NCBI RefSeq assembly: GCF_052857255.1
Contig: NC_135500.1
Coordinates: forward strand, 100,277,394 to 100,341,393
Direction: 5' to 3'
Source: Amblyomma americanum
Lineage: Eukaryota; Arthropoda; Arachnida; Ixodida; Ixodidae
Length of the DNA: 64,000 nucleotides
Shown here: one piece after another, positions 1 to 11,284 of the stretch
Layout: each line of letters begins with the position of its first letter
How positions within the stretch are numbered: the stretch's first letter is position 1
Notes under the pieces: generated by a model
Databases searched by the model: none
What the model saw: the letters and a program-made list of their open reading frames with translations, nothing else
What the model was told of the DNA's origin: nothing
Made by a program: the position numbers and the translations under genes

Positions 1-750
1 ACTATTCGTACACTAAATTCTAAAGATAATCGTACAATGGGAATAAATAAAGCCGCCTCTTTTTGATTAGATCTGACACCTTTATAACCCGTGCCTAATT
101 ACGAACTCACAGTGTCGACAGGCACTTCTTGCCATTACTAAGTCCTAAAGATTACGTATTTATCCCTCCATAAGCCACGATTCAAGGCATGCAAGTCTGT
201 TTAATTATGGTACCGGTACCCATGTTTAAAAAAGAACAGCAAAGAGTACATGAACCGCGCGCCCGACACGAAAGCCGCAAATCACAACGGCGGAGGGGCA
301 ATCAACCATTGCAGCCTGACCAGCATGGCTACATGCACCTCGACTGCATTTTGACTCCCACACTCGTGCAGGCTACATTTGTTTCTAATTAAAAAAAGCG
401 GTTCATTTCATTTCCTTTTTTTTGTCAATAATGGGGAGGCGGGGCAAAAAGCTCAAGCAGCATGACTAGTCGTCCGTTCCTGCAGTGACCCTGCGGCATA
501 CACTGGGTAACTCGGCAACCTTTAGTTCCGCGGGAGTGAAAACACGGACAGCTCGAACAAAAGAAATTATATAAATAGTACCCCCCCCCCCCTTGAGTTC
601 TTTAAAGTATATACCTTTACTGGTCTTGAAGGTTGCTCGCAACATCGATAAGGGGACCAAAGCTGCCGCTAGGGGCGCTACGACAGCGTAAGCTCATCAG
701 AGTGGCCCCGGCGTTCGCGCACTGTGGGTAATCATAGCCTAAAGCTTCAT
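1..750. other. non-coding stretch, no gene recognised
   Basis: Short open frames here (for example around 189-392 and 466-660) have no recognisable domain and no codon pattern that persuades me. A homopolymer C tract lies near 581-592. It is probably intron sequence of the MAM-domain gene, because that gene's first visible exon begins at 1742 in mid-domain. Confidence 0.4.
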
Positions 751-1615
751 TAAGGTAAACCTGCTACATGCTATGACGGTTTTCGACTGCAGCCTCAATG
801 TGCGCTCAGGTAAACCTGCTACTTGTTATGACAGTTTTCGACTGCAGCCTAAATGTGCGCTCAGGTAAACCTCCTACTTGTTATGACGGTTTTCGACTGC
901 AGCCTAAATGTGCGCTGAGGTAAACCTGCTACCTGTTATGACAGTTTCGACTGCAGCCAAAATGTGCGCTCAGGTAAACCTGCTACTTGTTATGACAGTT
1001 TTCGACTGCAGCCTAAATGTGCGCTCAGGTAAACCTGCTACTTGTTATGACAGTTTTCGACTGCAGCCTAAATGGGCGCTTAGGTAAACCTGCTACTTGT
1101 TATGACAGTTTTCGACTGCAGCCTAAATGTGCGCTCAGGTAAACCTGATACTTGTTATGACAGTTTTCGACTGCAGCCTAAATGTGCGCTCAGGTAAACC
1201 TGCTACTTTTGATGACAGTTTTCTACTGCAGCCTAAATGTGCGCTCAGGTAAACCTGCTACTTGTTATGACAGTTTTCGACTGCAGCCTAAATGTGCGCT
1301 CAGGTAAACCTGCTACTTGTTATGACAGTTTTCGACTGCAGCCTAAATGTGCGCTCAGGTAAACTGCTACTTGTTATGACAGTTTTCGACTGCAGCATAA
1401 ATGTGCGCTCAGGTAAACCTGCTACTTGTTATGACAGTTTTCGACTGCAGCCTAAATGTGCGCTCAGGTAAACCTGCTACTTGTTATGACAGTTTTCTAC
1501 TGCAGCCTAAATGTGCGCTCAGGTAAACCTGCTACTTGTTATGATAGTATTTGACCACAGCCTAAGAATGCTTTCTGGTAAACCTGCTATTTGCTATGAC
1601 GGTTTTCGGTGAAGG
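751..1615. repeat. 55-bp minisatellite, about 15-16 tandem copies
   Basis: A unit of about 55 bp (starting aggtaaacctgctacttg, passing through ttcgactgcagcc and ending tgtgcgctc) repeats head to tail from about 751 to 1615. Copies are very similar, with single-base changes and occasional 1-2 bp indels. The first and last copies are the most divergent, as expected for homogenisation by unequal exchange. The array ends in an inverted unit at 1621-1652. It lies just upstream of a coding exon. Confidence 0.95.
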
Positions 1616-1652
1616 TAGGTCGAAAACCGCCATAACAAGTAGCAGGTTTACC
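1577..1652. repeat. inverted repeat closing the minisatellite
   Basis: The last + unit (1577-1608, ggtaaacctgct... to gacggttttcg) is followed after 12 bases by its reverse complement (1621-1652, cgaaaaccgcc... to aggtttacc). This gives an imperfect stem of about 32 bp. It suggests the tandem unit derives from the terminal inverted repeat of a small foldback or MITE element. Confidence 0.85.
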
Positions 1653-1741
1653 TGCGTCAAAAACCAGAAGGTTGTCTTGTTCATATTTCTTTTAGAAACT
1701 ACCAGTGCAACTTGCCTCATAACCGTTTATGCCGAGTGCAG

Positions 1742-1989
1742 GTCACGTCGCTCTGCTGAAGTATCCTGGAGGGCGTATGCGAAGTCCCAATCACTGGCGC
1801 AGCACATCACATCAGCGCTGTCTGCGGTTCTGGTTTTTCATTCATGGCAGCACTGCCGAAATGCTCAATGTCACTGCTTTGCGCGAGAATGGCGAGGAGG
1901 AACATCTCTGGGTTGGAACAACATTCCAAATGGCCACTAAGGAATGGAAATCTGCGGCTGTCGACTTGTTCTCCCAAGGCATTATAGAG
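1742..1989 (+). CDS. MAM-domain membrane protein, exon a (middle of MAM domain 1)
   Basis: This is the first exon visible of a MAM-domain protein; the start of the gene lies upstream of the window. MAM domains are extracellular adhesion or dimerisation modules. The exon reads in frame from GHVALLKYPGG through CLRFWFFIHGS, EMLNVTALRENGEE and WKSAAVDLFSQG. This follows the MAM consensus (CLxFWYxMxGS, LNVxL, WxxAxVDL). It starts after a CAG acceptor at 1739-1741 in phase 1 and ends before GTTTGT at 1990 in phase 0. Both phases match the neighbouring exons and the equivalent junctions of MAM domain 2. Unlike domain 2, it has no intron before LNV. The upstream exon with the start of this domain was not found. 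Confidence 0.8.
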
Positions 1990-3954
1990 GTTTGTGAATT
2001 ACTGTTTTCACGAAGGGAGTCTGGTACGTTTGAGAAAAGGTATTAAACTTTGAATCCTAGAAGGTGTTGCTGGTCTTGCATGATATACTTTCCTTCTTTT
2101 TCTTCGCTGTTGACAGAACTGACAAAAAAGCTGCACGCTGATGATGAGACGATGTAGCGAGAGTGTTGGTTTCCATTCTGGCGAGCTAAGATCGATAGTC
2201 GCGCTAACAGAAATGATGTTTTGAAATGCTGTTGCTAAAAATGCGGACAGGGCAGGTGTTTGTGTGCAATTTTATAGAGCACATGATAATTCAACTGACG
2301 ATGGACATGTGCGCAAAATGAGATGGCTTGTGTGGCACTAGTATTTCAAATTCAGTGGGGAATGCCTTATTTATGCACACTTCCCGATTTAAAATTTTGT
2401 AATTATTATTTGCTTGCTTACAGTTCACGTACAAAATATCCAGCATTTGTGGGCGCGGATTGCGAGGGTTATGCAGAAATTATACCACTAGCTTAAACGA
2501 AAGGAGTTCGAGGTTGCTATTCGGCAACGCGTTATGTGCTGACTAGCCCAACTTGAAACATTCGAGCAAGCCACCTAAATCCTAGGTGTTTGAGAGAAAA
2601 ACTGTGAACTCGCCTTAGTTTTCGTAGTTAACAAGTTCAGAGAGAAGTACGTAGACGAAGGCATAGAAGACGCTTTATGTCAGCAGTAGTAATCTGTAGC
2701 ATTTTGCTGCACAAGCAGCACCAGTGGCTCATGTTACAATCTCTCGTGCGTGCATGTAGCACGAATGCAACTGCGTCGCACCGCCAGCAGCTTTAAGTTG
2801 TGGCGTGTGTGTCATGTGTTCACAAAACTTCATCTGTTTGAAGACGAGCTTTGCGAGCCGAAGAGCTGATGTACACTTCACCCCTGATTGGTTGTCGCGC
2901 TTAAAGGTTTCGAAGGCACACGGCATGGAAACAGCTATCGTAAAGTTTGTTTCGAGGTTCAAAAATGTTCTTATTGGAATAACGTGAAGCAGCGTTGAGC
3001 GCTTATCTGTGCTAAAACTTGCCGAGTTTATCTACCATCTAATGGTAGCTATGGTGGAGCAATTACCGGGAGAGTAACTGCAAGGCTAATGCGAGCAGTA
3101 GCGAACAGGACCCTCAACGTCTCATGGTTATATTTGGAGCTCTGCACACGAGAGTACAGAAACAGACGAGTAACTAGGTGCTGAAAATGCAGCGTTCAAC
3201 AGTCCTGGAAAGTGGGTTCCACCTGTCATATACTGGTGGCTTAATGCTCAGTTGGAGTGCCGTCGGGACATACGCTAGTCTGTGCTTGTTCAGTGCAAAC
3301 AAGGCATTAACCGCTGCCGGGCCTCTCCCCACAGTAGCAGTCGTTATAGGCTAGCCTCTAATAATACCTGGTTTTTTATTCTTTAAATATACAGAGCTCA
3401 ATCGCCTCTAGTGTCCATTTCACTAACATAAGCGTCTACAATGCACGCGGCCCACCTATGCCTCATTGATAAAGGTCTTGCGTTGCTCTCATCAAGCAAT
3501 CAAGTTTTCTATGGTAGTTTTTTATTAGGAAATTATTCTTGTGATGTAGCGTGCCCATGATAATTTCAAAATTGATATTGTCTAGACGTACGAAACCATA
3601 ATGTCTGTAATTGTGTTTGGGAATTAAATGTGAAATATTTACATCTGCTCTTAATGCCAGGTGCTTGCTTGCTTAGCAATTGCGTTACGAAAAGATACAC
3701 CCAGGAACGGCATAACAAACCGGTGATATGTTCGTTGTCATCTTAGTCGGAATTCACTGCGATAAAGGTAGTAACAGGGCTGCGAATCCAGTACTAGGAT
3801 GAACAAATCCTGATTATCACAGAATGCACGACTGACTAACCTCGAAGAGGCAATAAGCGGAAAGAGAAACTAATTAAAAAAACAGTTAAGCTCTGTTGCT
3901 CGACGTGTGCATAACGAGGTTTCTACCTTGGGCTTTGGCTTCGACAATACGCAG
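1990..3954 (+). other. intron of the MAM gene, nothing else recognised
   Basis: It lies between two in-phase MAM exons. It begins GTTTGT and ends in a CAG preceded by a pyrimidine-leaning tract. Open frames at 2729-2987 have no recognisable domain. Confidence 0.6.
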
Positions 3955-4186
3955 ATTGCATTCGTGGGGAAAACGTCCGGAAAATTTTCCGCCGCTGTCG
4001 CCGTTGATGACGTCAGCCTGGAAGAGGAACACTGTCCCCCTCCAGGCAGCTGCACTTTCGAACAGGACACTTGCAATTGGCAGGTCATGGATCGCGAAGA
4101 CGTCATGCGGTGGTATAGGCACAAGGGTCCCACCGTGTCTAAATCCAGGGGCCTGGAGAACGATCACACATTGGGAACAGCGGACG
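3955..4186 (+). CDS. MAM-domain membrane protein, exon b (end of MAM 1, start of MAM 2)
   Basis: The exon encodes IAFVGKTSG then AVAVDDVSLEEEHC. This is the C-terminal strand and final cysteine of MAM domain 1 (consensus xxIAxDDxxL...C). A short linker and the start of domain 2 follow: SCTFEQDTCNWQ and ENDHTLGTADG. The acceptor is a CAG at 3952-3954 in phase 0, joining IIE to IAF as MAM domains require. The donor is GTGAGG at 4187 in phase 1. Alternative acceptors at 3886 or 3919 would also stay in frame but would add 12 or more residues where the MAM fold has none, so I prefer 3955. Confidence 0.8.
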
Positions 4187-4298
4187 GTGAGGGACTTCGT
4201 AATAAGTGTCATGTGCTGTTTGCGATTACATGCCCCAAGCTCTAGCAGTCGCTTTCAGTGTGAAGTTTGTGCTTATGAAATATGCGTTTTATTTTCAG

Positions 4299-4421
4299 GA
4301 TACTATCTCCTTCTGGATTCCAATGACATGTCTGCGATTCCATACGGAGTTCTCGGGAGCCAGACTTTGACCAACGGCCCAATAGTCTGCTTCAGCCTGT
4401 ATTATCGCATGGAAATGGAAA
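4299..4421 (+). CDS. MAM-domain membrane protein, exon c (MAM 2)
   Basis: It follows a TTTTCAG acceptor in phase 1 (g|ga gives Gly). It encodes GYYLLLDSND, a serine/proline loop, then GPIVCFSLYYRMEME, corresponding to the MAM consensus GxYLxxDSS ... CLxFWYxM. The donor GTGAGT at 4422 is a perfect consensus in phase 1. The intron upstream is only 112 bp and the one downstream is 6.4 kb. Confidence 0.9.
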
Positions 4422-5250
4422 GTGAGTTCATTGCAGCTCGTCTCGTGATGCCAGAAGTATATATTTACAAAAAAAAATAGAAATAATAAAAATAACTTGC
4501 AAGAATAAATTTTTTTGAATTTTCAACGTTTTTTCTGCTTGATGGGCTCACAGATTACGGTGGTTTACGAATTACATCTCTCACACTATTTTTGTTTCAA
4601 AAGCTTGGGGGGTATAGGTTAGGCTAAGATGAAAAACGAAACAAGCAAGGTGTTTTTTTTTCGTGTTGTGATTTGTTGCTTTAATTTTTACGCTTCTGGG
4701 ATTTACACTATAGCATGTCCACCTGGAGGGCAGGCAAGCAGGCGTGCCGGCGAGCAGGCTGGAAAATGAGCAAGCATACAGAGGCAGGCTGGTAGGCAGT
4801 CCACACCCCCATACATTTGTATTTCTCCACGCGCTGTATTTCAGGTACCTGCATTACTACTGCTCCAGTCTCGCTCTCGTAAATACTATGACGCCCAAAG
4901 TTTCGGTACTAATTCCAATACAATGTTTGCGGCTCATTCCCACGGGTATCTTTGAAGAGATGTATGTCACTTTGGCTATGCGCAAAAAGTAATCTTGCTA
5001 TTGTTAGTGCTCGTTCAGTGTATATAAAATAAACCCATTTCTACTCTCCATATAGCATACGCTTTATCCTTGCTATGTAAATCATGAACAAAGACTACAA
5101 AGGACGCCCCGGTTGGGAACCCTTAGTTTGTTCACCTCCTCCATACAATATAGCTCCACGGTAATTCACGGCTGACAGTGTCATATGCACCTGTATCTCA
5201 TGAAAAGGACACCAAAGCGACATGGTTTGATTGATAACTATTTCAACAGA
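4422..5250 (+). other. intron sequence, AG-rich short repeats only
   Basis: This is the start of the 6.4-kb intron between MAM exons c and d. At 4726-4800 the sequence is rich in GCAGGC/GAGCAGGC steps, a decayed simple repeat. No coding signal was seen. Confidence 0.5.
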
Positions 5251-5757
5251 CTGAATTACTGCCAACAGACTGTCTTCAAAGCATCTGACCTGCGCAAAAT
5301 ATTGTCACAAATGTCGTAGTCTACGTTCTGCACCAGCGATATTTCAGCAAGTAATGGATAAAGTGCTGGCAGGCCTGGAGTGGCAGATTTTTGTCGTATA
5401 TTTAAATGACGTCTGGCCTCGAACATTGAACGGCACCTGAAAAGGCTTAGAATAGTACTGGTGGGAATCAAGTTGTCCGGTCTTACCTTGAAAGCAGAGA
5501 AGTGCCACTTTGCTTATGAAGAGGTGCGTGTTCTAGGCCTCACGGTTAGCAAGGAGGGACTACGCCCAGTCCCGCAGAAAACCGCTGCTTTCGCACAGTT
5601 TCCACCGACGACTGATAAGAAAGCTGTGCGCAGATTCCACGGACTGTGCGCGTATTAGCGTCGATTTGTTAAAAACATTTTGAGCATAGCCTAAACTCTG
5701 ACCCAACCGATAAAGCAGAAGTTCCATTTAATGGCAAATGCCGCAAGTAGAAGCACA

Positions 5758-5971
5758 CACCGCGGTGGCTCAGTGGTGGCTCAGCGGTGGCGTGGTGACT
5801 CAGATCTCCAGGTGGTCGAAATTATTCCGGAGCCTTCCACTATGGCACCTCAACCTTCCTTTCTTCTCTCAGTCCCTCCTTTGTCTCTTCCCTTCCTGTG
5901 TGGTTCAGGTGTCCGCCGAGATGAGAGACAGGTACTGCGCCATTTCCTCCCCCCCCCCCCCCGTAAAAAAA
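5758..5971 (+). mobile_element. Ruka-like SINE, internally deleted
   Basis: It starts with the tRNA-like head ccgcggtggctcagtggtgg, jumps to the SINE body (ccaggtggtcgaaattattc), continues through gtgtccgccgagatgaga and ends at a run of C and A. Compared with the full copies near 57-60 kb it lacks roughly 130 bp between head and body. It is inserted in the decayed Gypsy element. Confidence 0.8.
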
Positions 5972-6195
5972 TGGCTGTGGTTTAGCTCTGGTTTAACCTA
6001 GCGTGACGCGATAGCTACAGCTGGCCGAGTGGAATCTTGTCACGTGACCAAACACGTGACGTACCACGTGATCAGTCACGGCGCCGCGCCGCCGGCAGCT
6101 GCTCCGCACCACGTGACCAACCACGTGACAGCGTTGCGGAACCGCGCTGAAGGCTCGAAATGCTACGGTAATGTAGCTATCGCTACAAAAAAAAA
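5972..6195 (+). mobile_element. second SINE-like repeat with CACGTG palindromes
   Basis: It begins gtggtttagctctggtt, has several cacgtgac motifs in both orientations at 6038-6130, and ends tagctatcgctacaaaaa. Similar heads and tails recur at 9948-10193 and about 61316-61400, so this is probably a second dispersed SINE family. It is inserted directly after the Ruka-like copy. Confidence 0.55.
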
Positions 6196-8104
6196 TCATT
6201 TCAAGCAGAAGGCTTCAGGAAACTTAAGCGTCGTTTTCAGTCCCCACCGATCCTCGCGCATTTTGATGAAAACGACGATACTGAAGTTCATACCGACGCA
6301 AGCAGCGTGGGCCTAGGCGCCGTCCTCGTTCAAAAAAGCGACGGGCTGGAGAAAGTCATCGCATGCGCTAGCCGTTCCCTTTCCAACGCCGAGGCAAACT
6401 ATTCGACATCTGAGAAGGAGTGCCTTGCCATCATCAGGGCTACGTCCAAATTCCGCTCCAACCTGTATGGACCGCCTTTCAAGGTGGTCAGCGATCACCA
6501 CGCACGGTGCTGGCTTACCAATTTTAAGGACCTCCCAGGCCGCCTCGCTCGATAGGGCCTCCGTCTCCAGGAGTTCGATGTAACCGTCGTTTACAAGTCC
6601 GGACGCAAACACTCTGACGGCGATTGCCTCTGACGAGGCTCTGTAAATGCACCGCCGGCGGGTGATGATCAGGACACCATCCTTGGAACCACCAACTCCA
6701 GCTCTTTTGCACAGCAACAACGCTCGGGCCCTTACTTAAAACCCCTCATCAAGTACTTGGAAGGCAAGATTTCTTTACACCCGACTCGTTCAAGCGAGGA
6801 TTGCATTCGTTCCATGTACAAAATTATGTCCTCGTGAACAACTTCGCAGCAAACAAAACAGCCTACCTCCTTCTTGTACCTGCAAGTCTTCGCGAAGTTC
6901 TACAGGCTTCACACGACAAGGCAACAGCTGGAGATCTGGGGCTTTCTCGCACCCTCCGCCGCATTCAAGACAAGTATTACTGTCCCCGACTGTCTGCCGA
7001 TGTCCCACATTCTGTGAAAACTGCCCAAATTGTCAGCGACTAAAGACCACTCCCACCAGACCAACATGATTTCTGAACCCCATTGAACCCCTCTCAAGGC
7101 CCTTTCAGGAGATCGGCATGGACTTGCTTGGCCCTTTCCCAAAGTCAACGTCTGAAAATAAGTGGATCATCACAGCGAGCGACTACCCTAACCGCTACGC
7201 TGAGGCAAAAGCCCTACCAAAGGGAACCGCAGCAGAAGTCACAAAATTTTTCGTGGAGTGCATTCTACTGCTGCGACACGGCGCCCCCGATGTGCTCATC
7301 ACGGACAGATGATAGATCGGGCTAAATAAGAAAAAATTGCCCTGCCCGCACTGTCTTGCGACAGAACAGGCTGCTCATCACGGGAAAAAAATATGGTGGG
7401 GCAAGAAAATAGAATTGAAAAATAAAATGCTCCAGCCCGTGTCACTAGGTATAACGTACAGAGGAACGGCATTCACTGCGGAACTAGCGCAAGCCATCCT
7501 GCGTTACAGCCAAACCAGCCACCGAGGACAACTGCATACCACCCGCAGAATCAAGGATTGTTCAAGCGCCGGAACAAAACCATCGCCGATATGCTCGCCA
7601 TGTATGTCGATGCCGAACACAATACCTTGGACGTCATCCTGTCTTACATTACATCGTCTTCGAAAATATAACACCGCAGTGCAGGCCACTACTCAGATGA
7701 CACCTTTTAGGTTCGTCCTTGGCAGGGAGGCCACGACCACGCTAGACGCCATGCTGCCCGACGTTACTGAAGAAGATAACGTCGACGTTGGCGCGTACCT
7801 TCAGGGCACAGAAGAAGCCCAAAGACTTGCCCGATTACGGATCAGACTAGCAGCGGACCGACACCACACGCTTGAACTTACGAAGACGCAACACGGAATA
7901 GAAGCCAGGAGATCGAGTCTGGGTTTGGACGCCCATTCGCCGCCGCGGATTGAGTGAAAAACTTTTCGCCGCTATTTCGGTCCATACAAGTTCTTCGACG
8001 GCTAGGTGAACAGGACTATGAAGTCTTCACTGAAAAAATGACTGCATTCCAGCGACGCCGCGTACGACCAGAAATTGTCAACGTCGTCCGTCTAAAGCCC
8101 TATT

Positions 8105-8560
8105 GAGCGCGCTGAAGAACGCTGCGTTTCAAATCTCGGTTTTATCGTGCACAGTCCGTTTTATTTGTTTCTAGTCACCCTATTTGTTTAAAAGCATCGG
8201 CTCCATGCTTCTTTGAGAGGAATAATGCTGGGAATCTTAGTAGTGTTTGTAAATTCTTCGAAGCTGCCGGCGCGCCGCTTTATCGCTCTGTTTGTTATGC
8301 AAGACGCGAACAGATTTATTTTGATTGACCGCATCTAGACACATTCGATTCTACGTTGTTCTAGAATGTTGTGGTAATTTGCGCGTGTTTCTCCAAAGTT
8401 CGCTATCAGTTTTAATTTGATTGCAGCTGAGAGCGGCAGGCATTCTGCTTGTTGCTTTCGCTGCCGCCGAGTCAATCAATTCGTCGTAGGCACACGTAAG
8501 CCCAATAAACGGTTTCTTTAGGAATCCTTTAGAATCCTTCGGTCTTTCTCACTGTTTGGA
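8105..8560 (+). mobile_element. probable 3' end or LTR remnant of the decayed Gypsy
   Basis: It follows the integrase C-terminus directly. A polyadenylation-type AATAAA at about 8501-8506 lies before ggtttcttta. No second LTR copy was identified, so the exact ends are unknown. Confidence 0.35.
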
Positions 8561-9947
8561 CTGCATTCATCACAACGTGATAATATTTTGCAGTTGTGGT
8601 GAGAGCGTGCATCCCAAGACTATATATAACCTACGGTGTTGCGATTCGCCTGGATGAGTCAATACTAGCTTTCTTTTAACTTGGTTAATTAAAATTAGTC
8701 GGATGCACAGATAATCTTCCGTTGCCTGCTTAATCTGAAACACTTCTTGTATAGCTTTGAACAATGCCTGCCTAGTTTGGGGCTCTAGCTCAATACTTAA
8801 AATTATCGTTATTTAATCGTGTCCAATTGCTGATCTATTAGAAATCCTTTCCTGCGCTGTCGTCTAATCCTGGATCCGCAAGCTTAACTATATAGCTGTC
8901 CTCTTCATGGATGCAGCATCTGTTAGCCTATACAGAAATCTCTCCTGCAATTATTTTAAATTCACTACCTGATTTTCGTGCCGATGTAGTCAAAACTTGC
9001 GTTCCCCTTTATGTTGTTGTTGTCCTTGTCTTGTATGAAATATTGTATGCCTCTAGCATTCTTTTCTACCATTTTCTATTACCTCCATCACCAATGACAG
9101 CGTCTATAAACTCGCACACATCTAACTTGAGTTACATGTGCATTCCCTGTCCTAGCGCAGCCATTTGAGCCGTTCTTCACTACCGCGCTGCCTGCCTCCT
9201 TAGATCAATTCTCTCTTCAACTCCTGCATTTCTGCATTCTTCCAGATTCAAGGTTTTTTCTGCCTTTCCAGTCGTTCTTTTGTTCCACTATTCCTTTTTC
9301 TGTCCTGGTCAAAGCGATTAGTTCATTATAGTCCCAGTCTTTTGCTGGCGATTATGCTGCTATCTTCTCCCCTAGTTGCACAATATGGGCCACTTGTTTG
9401 CTGGTCAAAATAGTTATCTCCTTATTCTTGCCTTAAACTGTTGTTCTGAAAGCGTATCACCAATAAAGAGACATCCACTTATGATCAATCCCTAAGCTGC
9501 GCGCATGATATGAACTGCAACGCGGAGAATTAAATGCCTTTGCCGGGCGCATGCTATCGGGCCTTTGTTCTCTGGGTGACCTGCGGGCGGTGGTGTCGTC
9601 ATTACTGCGTCTTTCTCGCCTTGGGCTATGTAACATTGTCATCCGTGAGAGTGATGTAGCACTACTGGACTGTGCGTTTCTTGATTTCCGTGTTGTTTAT
9701 TTGGCCTTTACGTTTGCTTTCCCCATTAGCTAGGAGCAGGTCATGTTTGTCATAAATGGTCTACAGCTATGTTCCGCTGTAGTCCGTGAGCTATTATAGT
9801 TCCTCAACGCGGACATTTATATCACCTGTCAGGATAATCTTGTCATTATTTTTAAACTCTTATATGTCTTGGCTTATACAGTTGACTAACTCTTCATTGT
9901 TAAAGACGGATACTGCACAAAACACAGTACAAAAAAAATTGGCAGTG
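8561..9947. other. non-coding intron sequence
   Basis: It is T-rich with only short open frames (for example 8911-9168) that contain no domain I recognise. It lies inside the MAM gene's large intron. Confidence 0.4.
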
Positions 9948-10193
9948 GCGTAGCTCAGCTATGCTAAGATATACGTAGCGAAAGCTAAGGCATAGCTTTG
10001 TTAGCCTTGGTTAACCTTGATTGCAATTCTAGATTAGTCTGGTTGGCTGGCTAGTTGTTGCCGCGTTGTTCTCCACGCGGTTTGTGACGTGACCAGTCAC
10101 GTAGTTGTTCACTTGGCGCGGTGCGACGACGGTTTGAATGCGAGCACGGCGAAAGTGCGAGTTCGTGGCGAATATAGCTTTCGATACAGAAGG
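9948..10193 (+). mobile_element. SINE-like repeat, second copy of the CACGTG family
   Basis: The start agtggcgtagctcagctatg and the end atatagctttcgatacag match the copy at 5972-6195. The middle holds gtgacgtgaccagtcacgt, an imperfect palindrome. A third, partial head lies at about 61316. Confidence 0.5.
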
Positions 10194-10850
10194 GAGTGAG
10201 CTGTCGCCTGGGGCACTACTTTTTAGCGGCAGGTTACTCTGCCTAAGTCCTGGGGTTGATTTCTGTCACTAAAAATATGGAATTCTTATGGTTTGCAACG
10301 AAATCGAATTTCGGACCCCTTTAAATCATGCGCAGTTCTAGCACTTATGACGATTTTAACGGGGGGTTCAATCCTTTTTATTTAGTGTGCTCGAGAGCTG
10401 CGGCGCCACATTTAAAAGCTTCCTCCCATTGCTAACTGCATCAAGTTATTAGGCGTTGCGGCAGAAATATGCCTCCGCTGCCAGAAGTAAGCATTCCATA
10501 CATTTAGTCACTTAAATTTTGCATGTGGTTTGGGCAGCGTACTCTGAACCTAAAACGAAGAGCGCCGCAGGAAGGCCTACTCTCTTTATACTCTCATTAG
10601 GTCTAATTCGTATTTAGAGTGTGCCTAGGGTCTTTTGATGTGATCCTTAACCTTTCTGGGCATCTTTATTGCACTTTATCATCGAGTGAAATATATTCTC
10701 GCACGCTTGAAACTACCGATTATGCAATATTCTCTGATGCTCATAAAAATTACACCTTGCGGAGGTCAGCCTTGCAAATTTTATAAGCAGCCAACAAAAG
10801 CTGATGAGTGTCATGAATGTGTTTATTTTATCTCTTTTTTTCTGTTTCAG
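10194..10850 (+). other. intron end, nothing recognised
   Basis: AT-rich sequence leading to a strong pyrimidine tract and TTTCAG at 10841-10850, the acceptor for the next MAM exon. Confidence 0.5.
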
Positions 10851-10990
10851 AGGGCGCAGTTTTGAACGTAACGTTCATCGATATGGTGAATGGTCTGGTA
10901 ACAGGAAGTACCTCAACCGCGTCCGTCACCAGCCCAAGTGGCTGGACGCGCCTGTCTGTTCAGCGTGATGACCTTCCCCCTCGATATATC
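10851..10990 (+). CDS. MAM-domain membrane protein, exon d (MAM 2)
   Basis: It follows a long T/C tract and CAG (phase 1). It encodes KGAVLNVTFIDMVNG, a Thr/Ser-rich stretch, and SGWTRLSVQRDDLPPRYI. This corresponds to the MAM elements LNVxL and WxRxxVxL. The donor is GTGAGC at 10991, phase 0. An asparagine in NVT is a possible N-glycosylation site, fitting an extracellular location. Confidence 0.88.
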
Positions 10991-11284
10991 GTGAGCACCA
11001 CTTCACTGTGCGCGGATATCTTGGGTAAAGCAATTCGTTCAACGGCATTGAGGATAAACCAAGGGAGATGCACAATTTACCCTATATAATAAATATAATA
11101 GAGAAACGGCAGCAGACATCATGCGTCCCTTTTTTTTCGTTGCGTTGAGTGTTCCCCCTCCCACACCCTATCTCGGCCTTAAGTGGGTTACACTCTAACA
11201 GCTTTAAATGGATGTTTGCCAACATCTGTGACCATGTAACCTTATGAAAAGAGCACCCATCCTTCCCGTCACTCATCTGCTCAT

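Larger units (their letters stand above)
5290..8104 (+). pseudogene. decayed Ty3/Gypsy pol (RT, RNase H, integrase)
   Basis: This is a broken Gypsy-family polyprotein in the sense orientation of the host intron. Recognisable parts in order are: the RT palm (APAIFQQVMDKVLAGLEW, VVYLND at about 5330-5410, where the usual YLDD is altered); RT connection (LTLKAEKCHFAYEEVRVLGLTVS, 5470-5660); RNase H ([26 protein letters not shown], 6300-6640); the integrase zinc region and core (MDLLGPFPKSTSENKW, DVLITDR, 7118-7312); and the integrase C-terminal part (MTPFRFVLGREATTTLDAMLP, about 7690-8100). Many frameshifts and stops separate them. Two SINEs interrupt the RT-RNase H border, and about 140 bp of unrelated sequence sits at about 7310-7447. 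The element is long dead. Confidence 0.85.

Noticed and set aside
189..392. 67-codon ORF near the window start
   Set aside because: Short, Arg/Gln-rich, no domain, and no link in phase to the MAM exons.
751..1615. Regular repeats that might be taken for a CRISPR array
   Set aside because: The whole 55-bp unit repeats with no unique spacers, and the context is a eukaryotic genome.
1851..1989. A shorter exon starting after the CAG at 1848-1850
   Set aside because: It would remove CLRFWFFIHG, which reads in frame as a MAM strand, and would change the phase from 1 to 2.
3886..3954. Earlier acceptor sites for the MAM exon at 3955
   Set aside because: They stay in frame but insert 12 or more residues between strands where MAM domains have none, and the sequence upstream lacks a pyrimidine tract at 3886.
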